DNA of 64,000 bases, taken from contig NC_081552.1 in NCBI RefSeq assembly GCF_963082655.1, forward strand, positions 126,327,494-126,391,493, given 5' to 3'. The position numbers and the translations under genes were made by a program. The first letter of the stretch is position 1. Each line of letters begins with the position of its first letter. Origin of the DNA: Stomoxys calcitrans (Eukaryota > Arthropoda > Insecta > Diptera > Muscidae). Of the stretch, positions 33,471 to 44,053 are shown in pieces. The notes below the pieces were generated by a model, which did no database searches, was not told where the DNA came from, and saw only the letters and a list, made by a program, of their open reading frames with translations.

Positions 33471-34466
33471 AACAAGTAAAAGCGTGCTAAGTTCGGCCGG
33501 GCCGAATCTTATATACCCTCCACCATGGATCCCATTTGCCGAGTTCTTCTCCCGGCATCTCTTCTTAGGCAAAGAAGGATATAAGAAAAGATTTGCTCTG
33601 CTATTATTATATTATTACATGTTGGAGACCTGTGTAAAATGACAGCCAATTCGAATAAGAATTGCACCCTTTGGGGGCTCAAGAAGTAAAATAGAGAGAT
33701 CGATTTATATGGGAGCTGTATCGGGCTATAGACCAATTTAGATCATAATAAGCACCTATGTTGATGGTCATGAGAGGATCCGTAGTACATAATTTCAGGC
33801 AAATCGGATAAGAATTGCGCCCTCTAGAGTCTCAAGAAGTCAAGACCCAAGATCGGTTTATATGGCAGCTATATCAGGTTATTGGCCGATTTAAACCATT
33901 CTTGGCACAGTTGTTGGATATAATAACAAAACACGTCGTGCAAAATTTCATCCTAATGGGATAAGAATTGCGCACTCTAGAGGCTCAAGAAGTCAAGACC
34001 CAAGATCGGTTTATATGGCAGCTATATCAGGTTATAGACCGATTTAAACCATACTTGGCAAACTTGTTGGATATCATAATAAAACACGTCGTGCAAAATT
34101 TCATTCCAATCGGATAAGAATTGCGCACTCTAGAGGCTCAAGAAGTCAAGACCCAAGATCGGTTTATATGGCAGCTATATCAAAACATGGACCGATATGG
34201 CCCATTTACAATACCAACCGACCTACACTTATAAGAAGTATTTGTGCAAAATTTCAAACGGCTAGCTTTACTCCTTCGGAAGTTAGCGTGCTTTCGACAG
34301 ACGGACGGACGGACGGACAGACGGACGGACATGGCTAGATCGACATAAAATGTCGCGACGATCAAGAATATATATACTTTATGGGGTCTCAGACGAATAT
34401 TTCGAGTAGTTACAAACAGAATGACGATATTAGTATACCCCCCATCTTATGGTGGAGGGTATAAAA
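33471..34466 (-). mobile_element. Family B HINE-like element, full length
   Basis: AACAAGTAAAAGCGTGCTAAG, then the palindrome GTTCGGCCGGGCCGAAT, TATACCCTCCACCATGGATC and four or so internal units with GCGCACTCTAGAGGCTC. Then GTTAGCGTGCTTTCGACAG, (GACG/GACA)n at about 34295-34330, and it ends CCCCCATCTTATGGTGGAGG...TATAAAAAA. Confidence 0.9.
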
Positions 34467-34900
34467 AAGTACACCTAACAAGCAGGGTCGTCGAGCTTGG
34501 TTAATGTGGTAATTGTATCATAGATGCGTTTTCGCAATTAATACGATTCAAATACAGCATACCAACGCACGGCCCTTGAAGCCATCACACCTAATATGGT
34601 TGAAAAGTCTTCTAACGAAAGACGAAACACGTCCCATAGTGGTTGGTGTGTGTTGCTATATTTGGCTTTGCTTTTCCATATGTATTTTCGATCATTCAGC
34701 TCGTCTCGAAAGAGAAACAAGTAAAAATAGTAAAATTTAATGATCTCGCCCTAACAGGCAAAAACTTGAAAGATTAAAAATTTGGCAGAGCCCGGCTAAG
34801 ATTGGAACCTGAACCACGGAGCAGCGGCAAGAGCCATTGCCGTTATCTTAGCGTTCGAAGGCATCAATACAACTTCCAACAGATAAACTAAATCATATTT
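34467..34900. other. Unassigned stretch with a tRNA-like promoter word
   Basis: No gene or known repeat recognised. On the minus strand about 34796-34862 reads CGAACGCTAAGATAACGGC...GGTTCAGGTTCCAATCTTAG. The word GGTTCCAATCT differs by two bases from the RNA polymerase III B-box consensus GGTTCGAATCC, but no cloverleaf can be drawn with confidence. It could be a decayed tRNA-derived SINE or chance. Confidence 0.3.
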
Positions 34901-35580
34901 GGTACGGAAGAAAAAGTAATTTGTGTGTTCTATATAGGTTCAAAAACAGCTGAACCGATTTTCTTGAAATTTTTACATATGGACCCGTGGTGAAAATAGG
35001 GTACTTAATTTTTTGATATGTGAAGGACAGGATCCTGCCCTATCCATATCCGAGATTTGGTATTTTTTAAAATAAAATAAGATTTTCAAAAATACCAAAT
35101 CTCGGATATGGATAGGGCAATCTATGCGAAATTTTGTTTGCACACTAATAGTATCCTAAAAACAAAAATTTTCTATCAAAATCTGGGGTGGAGTGCCTAG
35201 GAGAGCCGGGCCGCCCAACCCCCGAACCCGCCAAACGGATTTTTAGACCAATCACTACAATATGGGAATCAAATTTAACGTATTTGAGAGTAGAAACGAA
35301 TCTGATATCCAATCCTCAAATCGAGCATATTTACCGACCATGGCTATACGGATATTAAATGAAAGGTCTTTCGGAGTAGAGTACGAAATTGATTTTAATT
35401 TTTTGGACGAAGTCTCTGGGGTTCCAAATTTTGCTGGCTATTGCAGTATGTGGTTTAAATGAGTGGTATTTGAGAGTACAAAAATCCGCAGGAAAATTGG
35501 AATACATTTTCTACTGAAATTAGGCTGAAATTTCCAAATTTAGAGTACTCCTTTCCAACATAGCATTTTCGGGCATTGCG
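34901..35580 (-). repeat. Family E copy with internal fold-back
   Basis: The left edge has AACAGCTGAACCGATTTTCTTG (the E/D 3' block). The middle is a perfect inverted repeat (35036-35067 with 35088-35119). The right part has TGGGGTGGAGTGCCTAGG, modules with ATCTGATATCCAATCC, and the leader TAGAGTACTCCTTTCCAACAT. The TCTCGGATATGGATAGGGC word is a conserved E block that normally occurs once. Confidence 0.65.
35036..35119. repeat. Perfect 32-bp inverted repeat (hairpin)
   Basis: The left arm (35036-35067) begins TGCCCTATCCATATCC and continues GAGATTTGGTATTTTT. The right arm (35088-35119) is its exact reverse complement. The 20-base loop is A/T rich. Absence of mismatches contrasts with the decayed surroundings. 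Confidence 0.95.
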
Positions 35581-35985
35581 ATTCGGTCTTTAAAAAAATC
35601 GCATTAACCCATTAATGACAAAAAATAACCAAGAATTTAACTGCCTTAGAAACAATCTAGCTCGAGTTAGGAAAGGGCTATCGTAATGAAATTTCGATTG
35701 ACGTAAAGTGGACGACTGAAGCCAGTTAGAACATTTCTTCTCGTCATGTTTTGGGGGGAATATTGGCTTGTTGAATGTCGAACATTTTTTATATCCCAAA
35801 AATCGAACGATATAATTTCTCAAAATTCTTAGGAGTGGAATCCGTTTTAAAGTCTTGTTGCATTTAATGGTTTCTATATTCAAAATAAAAAATAAATTTA
35901 TGTCAATAATCCTACTTCTTTTGGCAACAGGTGCTGTTTTATGCCAAAATCATTAAATCTAGCTTTCTTCGCTAACTGGTCATAA
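35581..35985. other. Unassigned stretch
   Basis: About 400 bases without family A-H words. A 97-codon minus frame (35590-35883) is present, with no recognised domain and unremarkable composition. I regard it as chance. Confidence 0.4.
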
Positions 35986-36595
35986 AAGTGGACCGATCGG
36001 AACAATATGGGATTCAAATAAAAGGTATTCAAATGAAAGGTATTCAATGAAAGGTATTCAATGAAAGGTATTCAATAAATGGTATTAGTTGGGAGCAAGT
36101 ACCTGGGGCCGCTCAAGCCCCAAAACCCCTTAAAATAGGTTTATTTGGCGATCATGACAATATGGAACTCAAATGAAAGGAATTCGGGAGTAGACTACGA
36201 ATATGGTCAGGAAGTAGGAATAGGCTTTATGTTTTATTGATAACGGATGGAGGCGGTCCCTCCACCGTTTCTCCAAAAACACAACCCAAAATCAAAAGTG
36301 GACCGATAAGAACAATATGGGTATCAAATGAAAAGTATGCGGGAGTAGAATACGAATATGGTATTAAAATTTGAGTCTAATTACCCATCGGGACTTAGCG
36401 GCCATGACAATATGAGGCTCAAATTAAAGGGACTTGGAAGTGCAGCTCGAATTTGATATCCATATTTGAGTCGAAATGTCTGAGGTGCCATCCCTCCGCT
36501 AATGAGAACATTACCCTAAGGAAGAACATTACCACCAGGAACCGAGAAGAGGCAATTTCTCACACATCAATGAGTCCTTTCCGATTCAAGTTTAA
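35986..36595 (-). repeat. Family E copy with short minisatellite
   Basis: GTGGACCGATCGGAACAATATGG, then a local expansion of AATGAAAGGTATTC (about 36015-36085, four to five copies). Then CTCAAATGAAAGGAATTCGGG and GTATCAAATGAAAAGTATGCG modules. The end (TCTGAGGTGCCATCCCTCC, AATGAGAACATTACCCTAAGG) matches 37885-37930. Confidence 0.65.
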
Positions 36596-37076
36596 TCTGT
36601 GTAAACTGTGTAAAATGTCAGCCAATTCAAATAAGAATTGTGCCCTTTGGGGGCTCAAGAAGTAAAATAGAGAGATCGTTTTATATGAGAGCTGTATCGG
36701 GCTATAGACCGATTCAGACCATAATAAAATTGCGACCTCTAGAGGCTCAAGAAGTAAAGATGTCAAGACCCAAGATCGGTTTATATGGCAGCTATATCAA
36801 AACATAGGCCGATATAACCCATTTACAATACCAACCGACCTACACTAAAAAGAAGTATTTGTGCTAAATTTCAAGCGGCTAGCTTTACTCCTTCGGAAGT
36901 TAGCGTGCTTTCGACAAACAGACGGACGGACGGACATGGCTAGATCGACATAAAATGTCGCGACGATCAAGAATATAAATACTTTGTGGTGTCTCAGACG
37001 AATATTTCTAGTAGGTACAAACAGAATGACGAAATTATTTAGTATACCCCCCATCCTATGGTGGAGTGTATAAAAA
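36596..37076 (-). mobile_element. Family B HINE-like element, internally deleted
   Basis: Starts in the unit holding TGTAAAATGTCAGCCAATTC and lacks the palindrome end. Two internal units, then GTTAGCGTGCTTTCGACAAAC, a short (GACG)n, GATCAAGAATATAAATACTTTG and CCCCCATCCTATGGTGGAG...GTATAAAAA. Confidence 0.8.
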
Positions 37077-38108
37077 CAGCAGAACCGATTTTCTCGAAAT
37101 TTTTGCATATTATGTAGGTTGGTCTGGAAGAAAACATAGGCTATATAATTTTTCGGTATCGGAAGGGGGACGGACCCTCCCTCTTATGCCAAAAACGCAA
37201 CCCAAAGTCAAAAGTGGCCCCATCGGGACAATATAGGTATCATATGAAAGGTATTGGAGAGTAGAACGCGAATATGGTATTAAAATTTGGGTCCAAATAC
37301 CCAGCGGTCCCCCCAACCCCAAAACTCTTCTAAACAGAGGACTCAATTTGGTACTCAAATGAAAAGTATTAGGCTGTAAATTACAAATATGGCATTAAAC
37401 GTTAGGTCCAAGTAGTGGGAGGTCGCCCACCCCCAAATACCCCCAAATGAGCATATTATTCGACCTGGCTATATGGAACTCAAATGAAAGGTATTACAGA
37501 GTAGATTACGAATATGACATTAAAATTTGCATTTAAGTCTTGGTGGCGCTTTTCCTTCTAAAGATACGTCAAATGGGGTTTTTGACCCATTATGACAATA
37601 TGGGACTCAAATGAAAGGTATTTGAGAGTAGAAAACGATTTTCATATCCAATTTTGGAGCCAAGTGTTTTGGGGTACGCCGTAAAGCACCCCTAAACTGA
37701 AGTTCATTTCCGTTGGGAATAAAGAACGAATTTGATATCTATTTTGATTGCAAAGTGCCAGTGGCCGCCCTAGCCCCAAAACACCCTCCAAACGGTTCAT
37801 ATTTACCGGCCAAGGCAATATGAGGCTCAAATTAAAGAGATTTGGAAGTGCAGCACGAATTTGATATCCATATTTGAGTCGAAATGTCTGAGTTGCCATC
37901 CTTCCTCTAATGAGAACATTACCCTAAGGAGAAACATTACCAACATTAAGTGTGGATAAACACCGCTTTGTCTGATGTTCGAACTCGTTCAGCGTCATTG
38001 GCTACAATGGCACGAATTCGACATCCGCATTCCGCGGCAGTGTCCCCACCCTAAAAAGATATTAGAGAGATAAAGAAGGCGCAGCGGAGCGGGCCCGGTT
38101 CGGCTAGT
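37077..38108 (-). repeat. Family E/D composite copy
   Basis: The left edge is the 3' block (GCAGAACCGATTTTCTCGAAAT). E-type modules follow (GAGTAGAACGCGAATATGGTATT). The right end, on the minus strand, is GCCGAACCGGGCCCGCTCCGCTG preceded by CTAG, the D 5' terminus. It therefore links E-type interior with a D-type start, evidence that D and E are one superfamily. Confidence 0.65.
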
Positions 38109-39383
38109 ATAATAAAAGTTCTGTCTCGTCGGACGTTTATACTCAAATGACTTGGTCACATTTCAAAACATTATTTTTTGTTTTGTTATTTGGTTTAGTT
38201 TAATGAAAAAGACTTTTCATGATCTGCAAATCAAAGATTTTTGTCTGATGACAGTTAATGCGACACGGTCTGCTAAGACGTCCCCTACAAAGTACATTGT
38301 TAAAATTTTGTAGGAGAGAGAGAGAATGAAAAAATCTTTGATGACTTAATGGAGAATTTCCCGACTATTAAATGTTATAACAGATATTATACAACACATG
38401 TCAGCGAAAATGCCATATCGTTTTAGAAGACAATGTTATGATAGCCGTTTGGATTGCTATGTAACTACCAAGCTGGTTGCGTTTTAAAAGAAAGGTGCAT
38501 GACCATTTTAAATCGTTGAAGACATATAGCCGACATCCCATACAAATCAATTAAGACATTTTCATACAGTTGTCGCGAAAATCATGCATGACGTTGTTAG
38601 CGACGTTGTGAACGAACATTTCATCAAGTCTCATGACAATTTTTTACAAAGAAAAAAATAAATAAAATTTAAATTTCTCATTAAAAAAAATTGTGCTGAC
38701 TTTTTTCTGGACACTGTTAGTGAAATAGTGAAATCTGTAAGGCACATCGGTGACCAAATTCAAATTGCCTTAAAGATGTAGCTGGAGACAATGTCATGGT
38801 AGACGTTCGGACTGCTAGGTAACTAAGGATATTTGTCCCTTAATAAAACAAAGACTCAAACATATAATAAATACATCCCAGCAAGCCAAACGTCTGTCGT
38901 GCTATTTTCTTCAAAGTCTTCTATAAGACAATTTGAATTTTGTCACCGATATGACATTTTTTCTGACATGTATTGCATATTATCTGTCATAAAATTTGCG
39001 TTCTCTCATTAAAAATGTAAGCACTTTTCTCTGTAGTGGACATCTTTGCAGACTGTGTCGCATAAACAGTCATCTGACTTAAAACTTTGTTTGTACCTTA
39101 AAAAAACCTAACTGTTCCGAATTATAAAATAAAGAAGATTGTGATACGGTCACTTGTCATTTGGTATCAACGTCTGACGAAGCCAGAACTTTTGTTATAT
39201 TATTTTCAAAGAGTGAAAACAATAATAAAATAAAAGCCTTTAAAACATATGGATATATTTGAATAGGTCAATATTTATATATTATTTTTAGAAGCCGTAA
39301 AGACGAGAAGTGGAGTGCCGAGACTGCATTTTTAATTCGGAAGACTAACACAAGGCATAAACAAAATTGCCGGAAACAAAAGG
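38109..39383 (+). repeat. Family G copy 1, left part
   Basis: Words shared with 43630-46000: GCAGACTGTGTCGCATAAAC (compare 43690), AACAGTCATCTGACTTAAAAC, AACATATGGATATATTTG, then GAAGCCGTAAAGACGAG and CATAAACAAAATTGCCGG (compare 45478 and 45590). CCCAGCAAGCCAAACGTCTG at 38878 resembles 42052 and may mark a sub-element edge. No coding capacity. Interrupted at 39384 by a family B element. Confidence 0.6.
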
Positions 39384-40891
39384 AACAAGTAAAAGCGTGC
39401 TAAGTTCGGCCGGGCCGAATCTTATATACCCTCCACCATGGATCGCATTTGTCGAGTTCTTTTCCTGGCATCTCTTCTTAGGCAAAAAAGGATATAAGAA
39501 AAGAGTTGCTCTGCTATTAAAACGATATCAAGATATGGTCCGGTTCGGACCACAATTAAATTATATGTTGGAGACCTGTGTATTTCAGCCAATTCGTATA
39601 AGAACTGCGCCCATTGGGGCTCACGAAGTAAAATAGAGAGAACGATTTTTATGGGATCTGTATCGGGCTATAAACCGATTCAGACCATAATAAACACGTT
39701 TGTTGATGGTGATGAGAGGATCCGTCGTACAAAATTTCAGGCATATCGGAAAATAATTGCGTCCTCTAGGGGTCAAGAAGTCAAGATCCCAGATCGGTTT
39801 ATATGGCAGCTATATCAGGTAATGAACCGATTTGAACCTTAGTTGACACAGTTGTTGAAAGTAAAAATAAAATACGTCATGCAAAATTTCAGCCAAATCG
39901 AATGGGAATTGCGCCCTCTAGAAGCACAAGAAGTCAAATCCCCAGATCTGTTTATATGACAGCTATATCAGGTTATGAACCGATTTGAACCATACTTGGC
40001 AAAGTTGTTGGGTATCATAACAAAACACGTCGTGCGAAATTCCATTGCATTCGGATAAGAATTGCGCCCTCTAGAGGCTCAAGAAGTCAAGACCCAAGAT
40101 CGGTTTATATGGCAGCTATATCAGGTTATGGACCGATTTAAACCATACTAGGCAAAGTTGTTGGATATCATAACAAAACACGTCGTGCGAAATTCCATTG
40201 CATTCGGATAAGAATTGCGCCCTCTAGAGGCTCAAGAAGTCAAGACCCAAGATCGGTTTATATGGCAGCTATATCAGGTTATGGACCGATTTAAACCATA
40301 CTAGGCAAAGTTGTTGGGTATCATAACAAAACACGTCGTGCGAAATTCCATTCTGATCGGATAAGAATTGCGCACGCTAGAGGCTCAAGAAGTCAAGACC
40401 CAAGATCGGTTTATATGGCAGCTATATCAGGTTATGGACCGATTTGAACTATACTTGGCACAGTTGTTGGATATCATAACAAAACACGTCGCGCAAAATT
40501 TCATTCCAATCGGATAAGAATTGCGCACTCTAGAGGCTCAAGAAGTCAAGACCCAAGATCGGTTTATATGGCAGCTAAATCAAAACATGGACCGATATGG
40601 CCCATTTACAATACCAACCGACCTACACTAATAAGAAGTATTTGTGCAAAATTTCAAGCGGCTAGCTAAACTTCTTCGGAAGTTAGCGTGCTTTCGACAG
40701 ACAGACGGACGGACGGACGGATGGACGGACGGACGGACGGACAGACGGACGGACATGGCTAGATCGACATAAAATGTCATGACGATCAAGAATATATATA
40801 CTTTATGGGGTCTCAGACGAATATTTCGAGTAGTTACAAACAGAATGACGAAATTAGTATACCCCCCATCTTATGGTGGAGGGTATAAAAA
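39384..40891 (-). mobile_element. Family B HINE-like element, longest copy, with regular 153-bp array
   Basis: AACAAGTAAAAGCGTGCTAAG, palindrome GTTCGGCCGGGCCGAAT, TATACCCTCCACCATGGATC, then an array in which GCGCCCTCTAGAGGCTC-type words start at 40064, 40217, 40370 and 40523: exactly 153 apart. The (GACG/GACA)n microsatellite is about 60 bases (40697-40756). Ends CCCCCATCTTATGGTGGAGG...TATAAAAA. It interrupts family G copy 1. Confidence 0.92.
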
Positions 40892-41232
40892 CAGAAATAA
40901 ATAATATATATATAATTTTAATAATAAATGAATTCGTCAACAACGATTTTGCAGAAATTTTGGAATATTCGCAGTAGCGAATATATGCAGGAAGTGTCAT
41001 CTATATATTCATTGATAACGTGTTCGCTTACAATGTAACTTATAATGTCATGCAGGATTTTCATAACTATATATGAAAATGTCATTAACGATTTGTATGG
41101 GCTGTCGGCTTCAACGATTTAACAAGGTCATGCACCCTTCGTTTAAGATGTCTTTAAGACGCAACCTGCTAGGATCTTACGACAAATATATATGAACACG
41201 AATGTAGTTGGCACTTGTCGTTGATTGTACTG
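40892..41232 (+). repeat. Family G copy 1, right part
   Basis: GTCATCTATATATTCATTGAT, TGTCATGCAGGATTTTCATAAC, ATATGAAAATGTCATTAACG and AACAAGGTCATGCACCCTTCG correspond in order to 45748-45905. With 38109-39383 it makes one G copy split by the B element. Confidence 0.65.
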
Positions 41233-42034
41233 TTTTTATACCCCCCACCATAGGATGTAGGTATACTAATTTCGTCATTTGTAACTCCTCGAAATATTCG
41301 TCTGGGACCCCATAAAGTATATATATTCTTGATCGTCATGATATTTTAAGTTGATCTAGCCATGTCCGTCCGTCTGTCTGTCGAAAGCACGCTAACTTTC
41401 GAAGGAGATATCCGCTTGAAATTTTGCACAAATACTTCTTATAAGTGTAGGTCGGTTGGGATTGTAAATGGGGTATATCGGTCCATGTTTTGATATAGCT
41501 GCCATATAAACCGATCCGGGATCTTGAACCCATTAGAAGGCGCAAATCCTATCCGGTTTGGCTGAAATTTTGCATGACGTGTTTTACTTCCAACAACTGG
41601 CCCAAAAATGGTTCAAATCGGTCCATAACCTGATATAGCTGCCATATAAACCGATATGGGATCTTGACGTCTTGAGCCTCAAGAGGGCGTAATTATTATC
41701 CGATTTGGCTAAAAGGCTTCTCCCATGACCTTCAATATACGTGTCAAATATAGTCTGAATCGGTCTTCAGCCTGATACAGCTCCATATAAAACGATTTCT
41801 TTTTTTTAATTTTTAGAGCCCCTAAAAGGCCCAATTTTTATTCGATTGCGCCGAAATTTTACACAAAGACTTCTACTGTGGTCTAGAAAACTCAATTCCA
41901 TTAGCAAAGCAATTCTTTTCTTTTATTCTTTGTTTGTCTTAAAAGAGATACCAGGAAAGAACTCGACAAATGCGATCAATTGTGAAGGGTATATAAGATT
42001 CGGCCCGGCCGAACTTAGCACGCTTTTACTTGTT
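41233..42034 (+). mobile_element. Family B HINE-like element, shortened, plus
   Basis: TTTTTATACCCCCCACCATAG, ACCCCATAAAGTATATATATTC, CATGTCCGTCCGTCTGTCTG, AAAGCACGCTAACTTTCG. It has a few diverged units, then GTGAAGGGTATATAAGATTCGG, the palindrome (TTCGGCCCGGCCGAAC) and TTAGCACGCTTTTACTTGTT. Opposite in orientation to the copy at 39384-40891. Confidence 0.85.
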
Positions 42035-42215
42035 GTCATTGTGTATACTCCTGCCCAGCAGTCCAAACGTCTATCATGACATTGTCTTCAAGACTTCTTT
42101 AAGACATCTCTTATATATTATCTGTTATGAAATTAAATGATTGTTATAAAATTTTATGATTATGAAAATAAATTTGTCGACAATTCATTGAGCGTGTCCA
42201 CAAAATCATCAAAGC
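42035..42215 (+). repeat. Family G fragment
   Basis: CTGCCCAGCAGTCCAAACGTC, then TTCTTTAAGACATCTC, resembles 38877-38930. Lies between a B and an A element, and continues at 43630. Confidence 0.55.
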
Positions 42216-43629
42216 TTTTTATACCCACCACCGAAGGATGGGGGTATATTCATTTTGTCATTCCGTTTGCAACACATCGAAATATCCATTTCCGACCCTA
42301 TAAAGTATAAATATTCTTGATCAGCGTAAAAATCTAAGACGATCTAGACATGTCCGTCCGTCTGTCCGTCTGTCCGTCTGTCTGTTGAAATCACGCTACA
42401 GTCTTTAAAAATTGAGATATTGAGCTGAAATTTTGCACAGATTCTTTTTTTATCCATAAGCAGGTTAAGTTCGAAGATGGGCTATATCGGACTATATCTT
42501 GATATAGCCCCCATATAGACCGATCCGCCGATTTAGGGTCTTAGGCCCATAAAAGCCACATTTATTATCCGATTTTGCTGAAATTTGGGACAGTGAGTTG
42601 CGTTGGACCCTTCGACATCCTTCGTCAATTTGGCCCAGATCGGTCCAAATTTGGATATAGCTGCCATATATACCGATCAGCCAATTTAGGGTCTAAGGCC
42701 CATAAAAGCCACATTTATTATCCGATTTTGCTGAAATTTGGCACAGTGAGTTGCGTTTTACCCTTCGACAACCTTCGTCAATTTGGCCCAGATCGATTTA
42801 AATTTGGATATAGCTGCCATATAGACCGATCCGCCGATTTAGGGTCTTAGGCCCATAAAAGCCACATTTATTATCTGATTCCGCTGAAATTCGGAACAGT
42901 GAGTTGTGTTAGGCACTTCGACATCATTTGTCAATTTGGCCTAGATCGGTTCAGATTTGGATATAGCTGCCATATAGACCGATCCTCCGATTTAGGGTCT
43001 TAGGCCCATAAAAGCCACATTTATTATCCGATTTTGCTGAAATTTGAGACAGTGAGTTGCGTTGAGCCCTTCGACATCCTTCGTCAATTTGGCCCAGATC
43101 GGTCCAAATTTGGATATAGCTGCCATATAGACCTATCCTCCGATTTAGGGTCTTAGGCCCATATAAGCCACATTTATTATCCGATTTTGCTGAAATTTGG
43201 GACAGTGATTTGCCTTAGGCCCTTCGACATCTTTCTTCTATTTGGCCCTGATCGGTTCAGATTTGGATATAGCTGCCATATAGACCGATCTCTCGATTTA
43301 AGGTTTTTGGCCCATAAAAAGCGCATTTATTGTCCGATGTCGCCGAAATTTGGGACAATGACTTGTGTTGGACCCTTCGATATTTGTCTTCAATTTGGCT
43401 CAGATCGGCCCAGATTTGGATATAGCTGCCATATAAACCGATCTCTCGGTTGAACAATGACTTGTACTTATAAGCATTTGGTCTAAATCGGATGATATCT
43501 ATAGAGCTGCTATGGGGCATAAGGTATGCATTTTTCACTGGATTTTGACGAAATGTGGTTCACATATATACCCGAGGTGGTGGGTATCCAAAGTTCGGCC
43601 CGGCCGAACTTAACGCCTTCTTACTTGTT
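42216..43629 (+). mobile_element. Family A HINE-like element, full length, reference copy
   Basis: The clearest A copy. TTTTTATACCCACCACCGAAG with facing GGATGGGGGTATA. Core GACCCTATAAAGTATAAATATTC, (GTCC/GTCT)n at about 42350-42385, TTGAAATCACGCTACAGTC. AGGCCCATAAAAGCC-type words start at 42543, 42696, 42849, 43002, 43155 and 43308, an invariant 153-base step. The 3' block is GAGGTGGTGGGTATCCAAAG, palindrome at 43593-43609, then TTACTTGTT. It interrupts family G. Confidence 0.93.
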
Positions 43630-43863
43630 TATTCTCTCTTTCTCTCGTTCAAAATTTAAACAATTTACTTTGTAGCGGACACCTTAGCAGACCAAGTACC
43701 ATAAACCGTCATCTGACAAGAACTTTGTTTTGTTGATTTAGAGAAAGATAGCTAACTGTACCAAATATAATAATAAGTCATTTGAGTATTAACACATTAA
43801 TTTACAAAAGTGAAAACGAATAATAGAACAAAAAACTTAGAAACATATGGTCATACATAAATT
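43630..43863 (+). repeat. Family G copy 2, left part
   Basis: CACCTTAGCAGACCAAGTACC, ATAAACCGTCATCTGACAAG and AACATATGGTCATACATAAAT align in order with 39050-39260. Continues after the non-LTR insertion at 45438. Confidence 0.6.
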
Positions 43864-43874
43864 TGTGCTAAGTA

Positions 43875-43901
43875 ATTCAATTCAATTCAATTCAATTCAA
43901 T
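43875..43901. repeat. (ATTCA)n pentanucleotide tail
   Basis: Five consecutive ATTCA units (ATTGA-type on the minus strand) directly inside the left target duplication. They form the retroposon 3' tail. Confidence 0.95.
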
Positions 43902-44053
43902 GGTTCTTTATTTCATATAACGTTATAATATGTATAAAACAATTTTACAAAAAATATCTTATTGATAATAAAGAATTTTACAGCATGGTTTATAATTAAA
44001 CCGTCTGCCGGAGTATTGAGTTATTATATTTTTCTGTTTAATTTTATTCTTAA

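Noticed and set aside
35590..35883. 97-codon minus-strand frame in repeat-free DNA
   Set aside because: No recognisable domain, no start context or splice signals of note; length is within chance for A/T-rich DNA of this size.
40697..40756. GACG/GACA tract considered as an independent microsatellite or CRISPR-like array
   Set aside because: It is the (GTCY)n part of a family B element and occurs at the same place in every B copy. There are no spacers, and the genome is eukaryotic.
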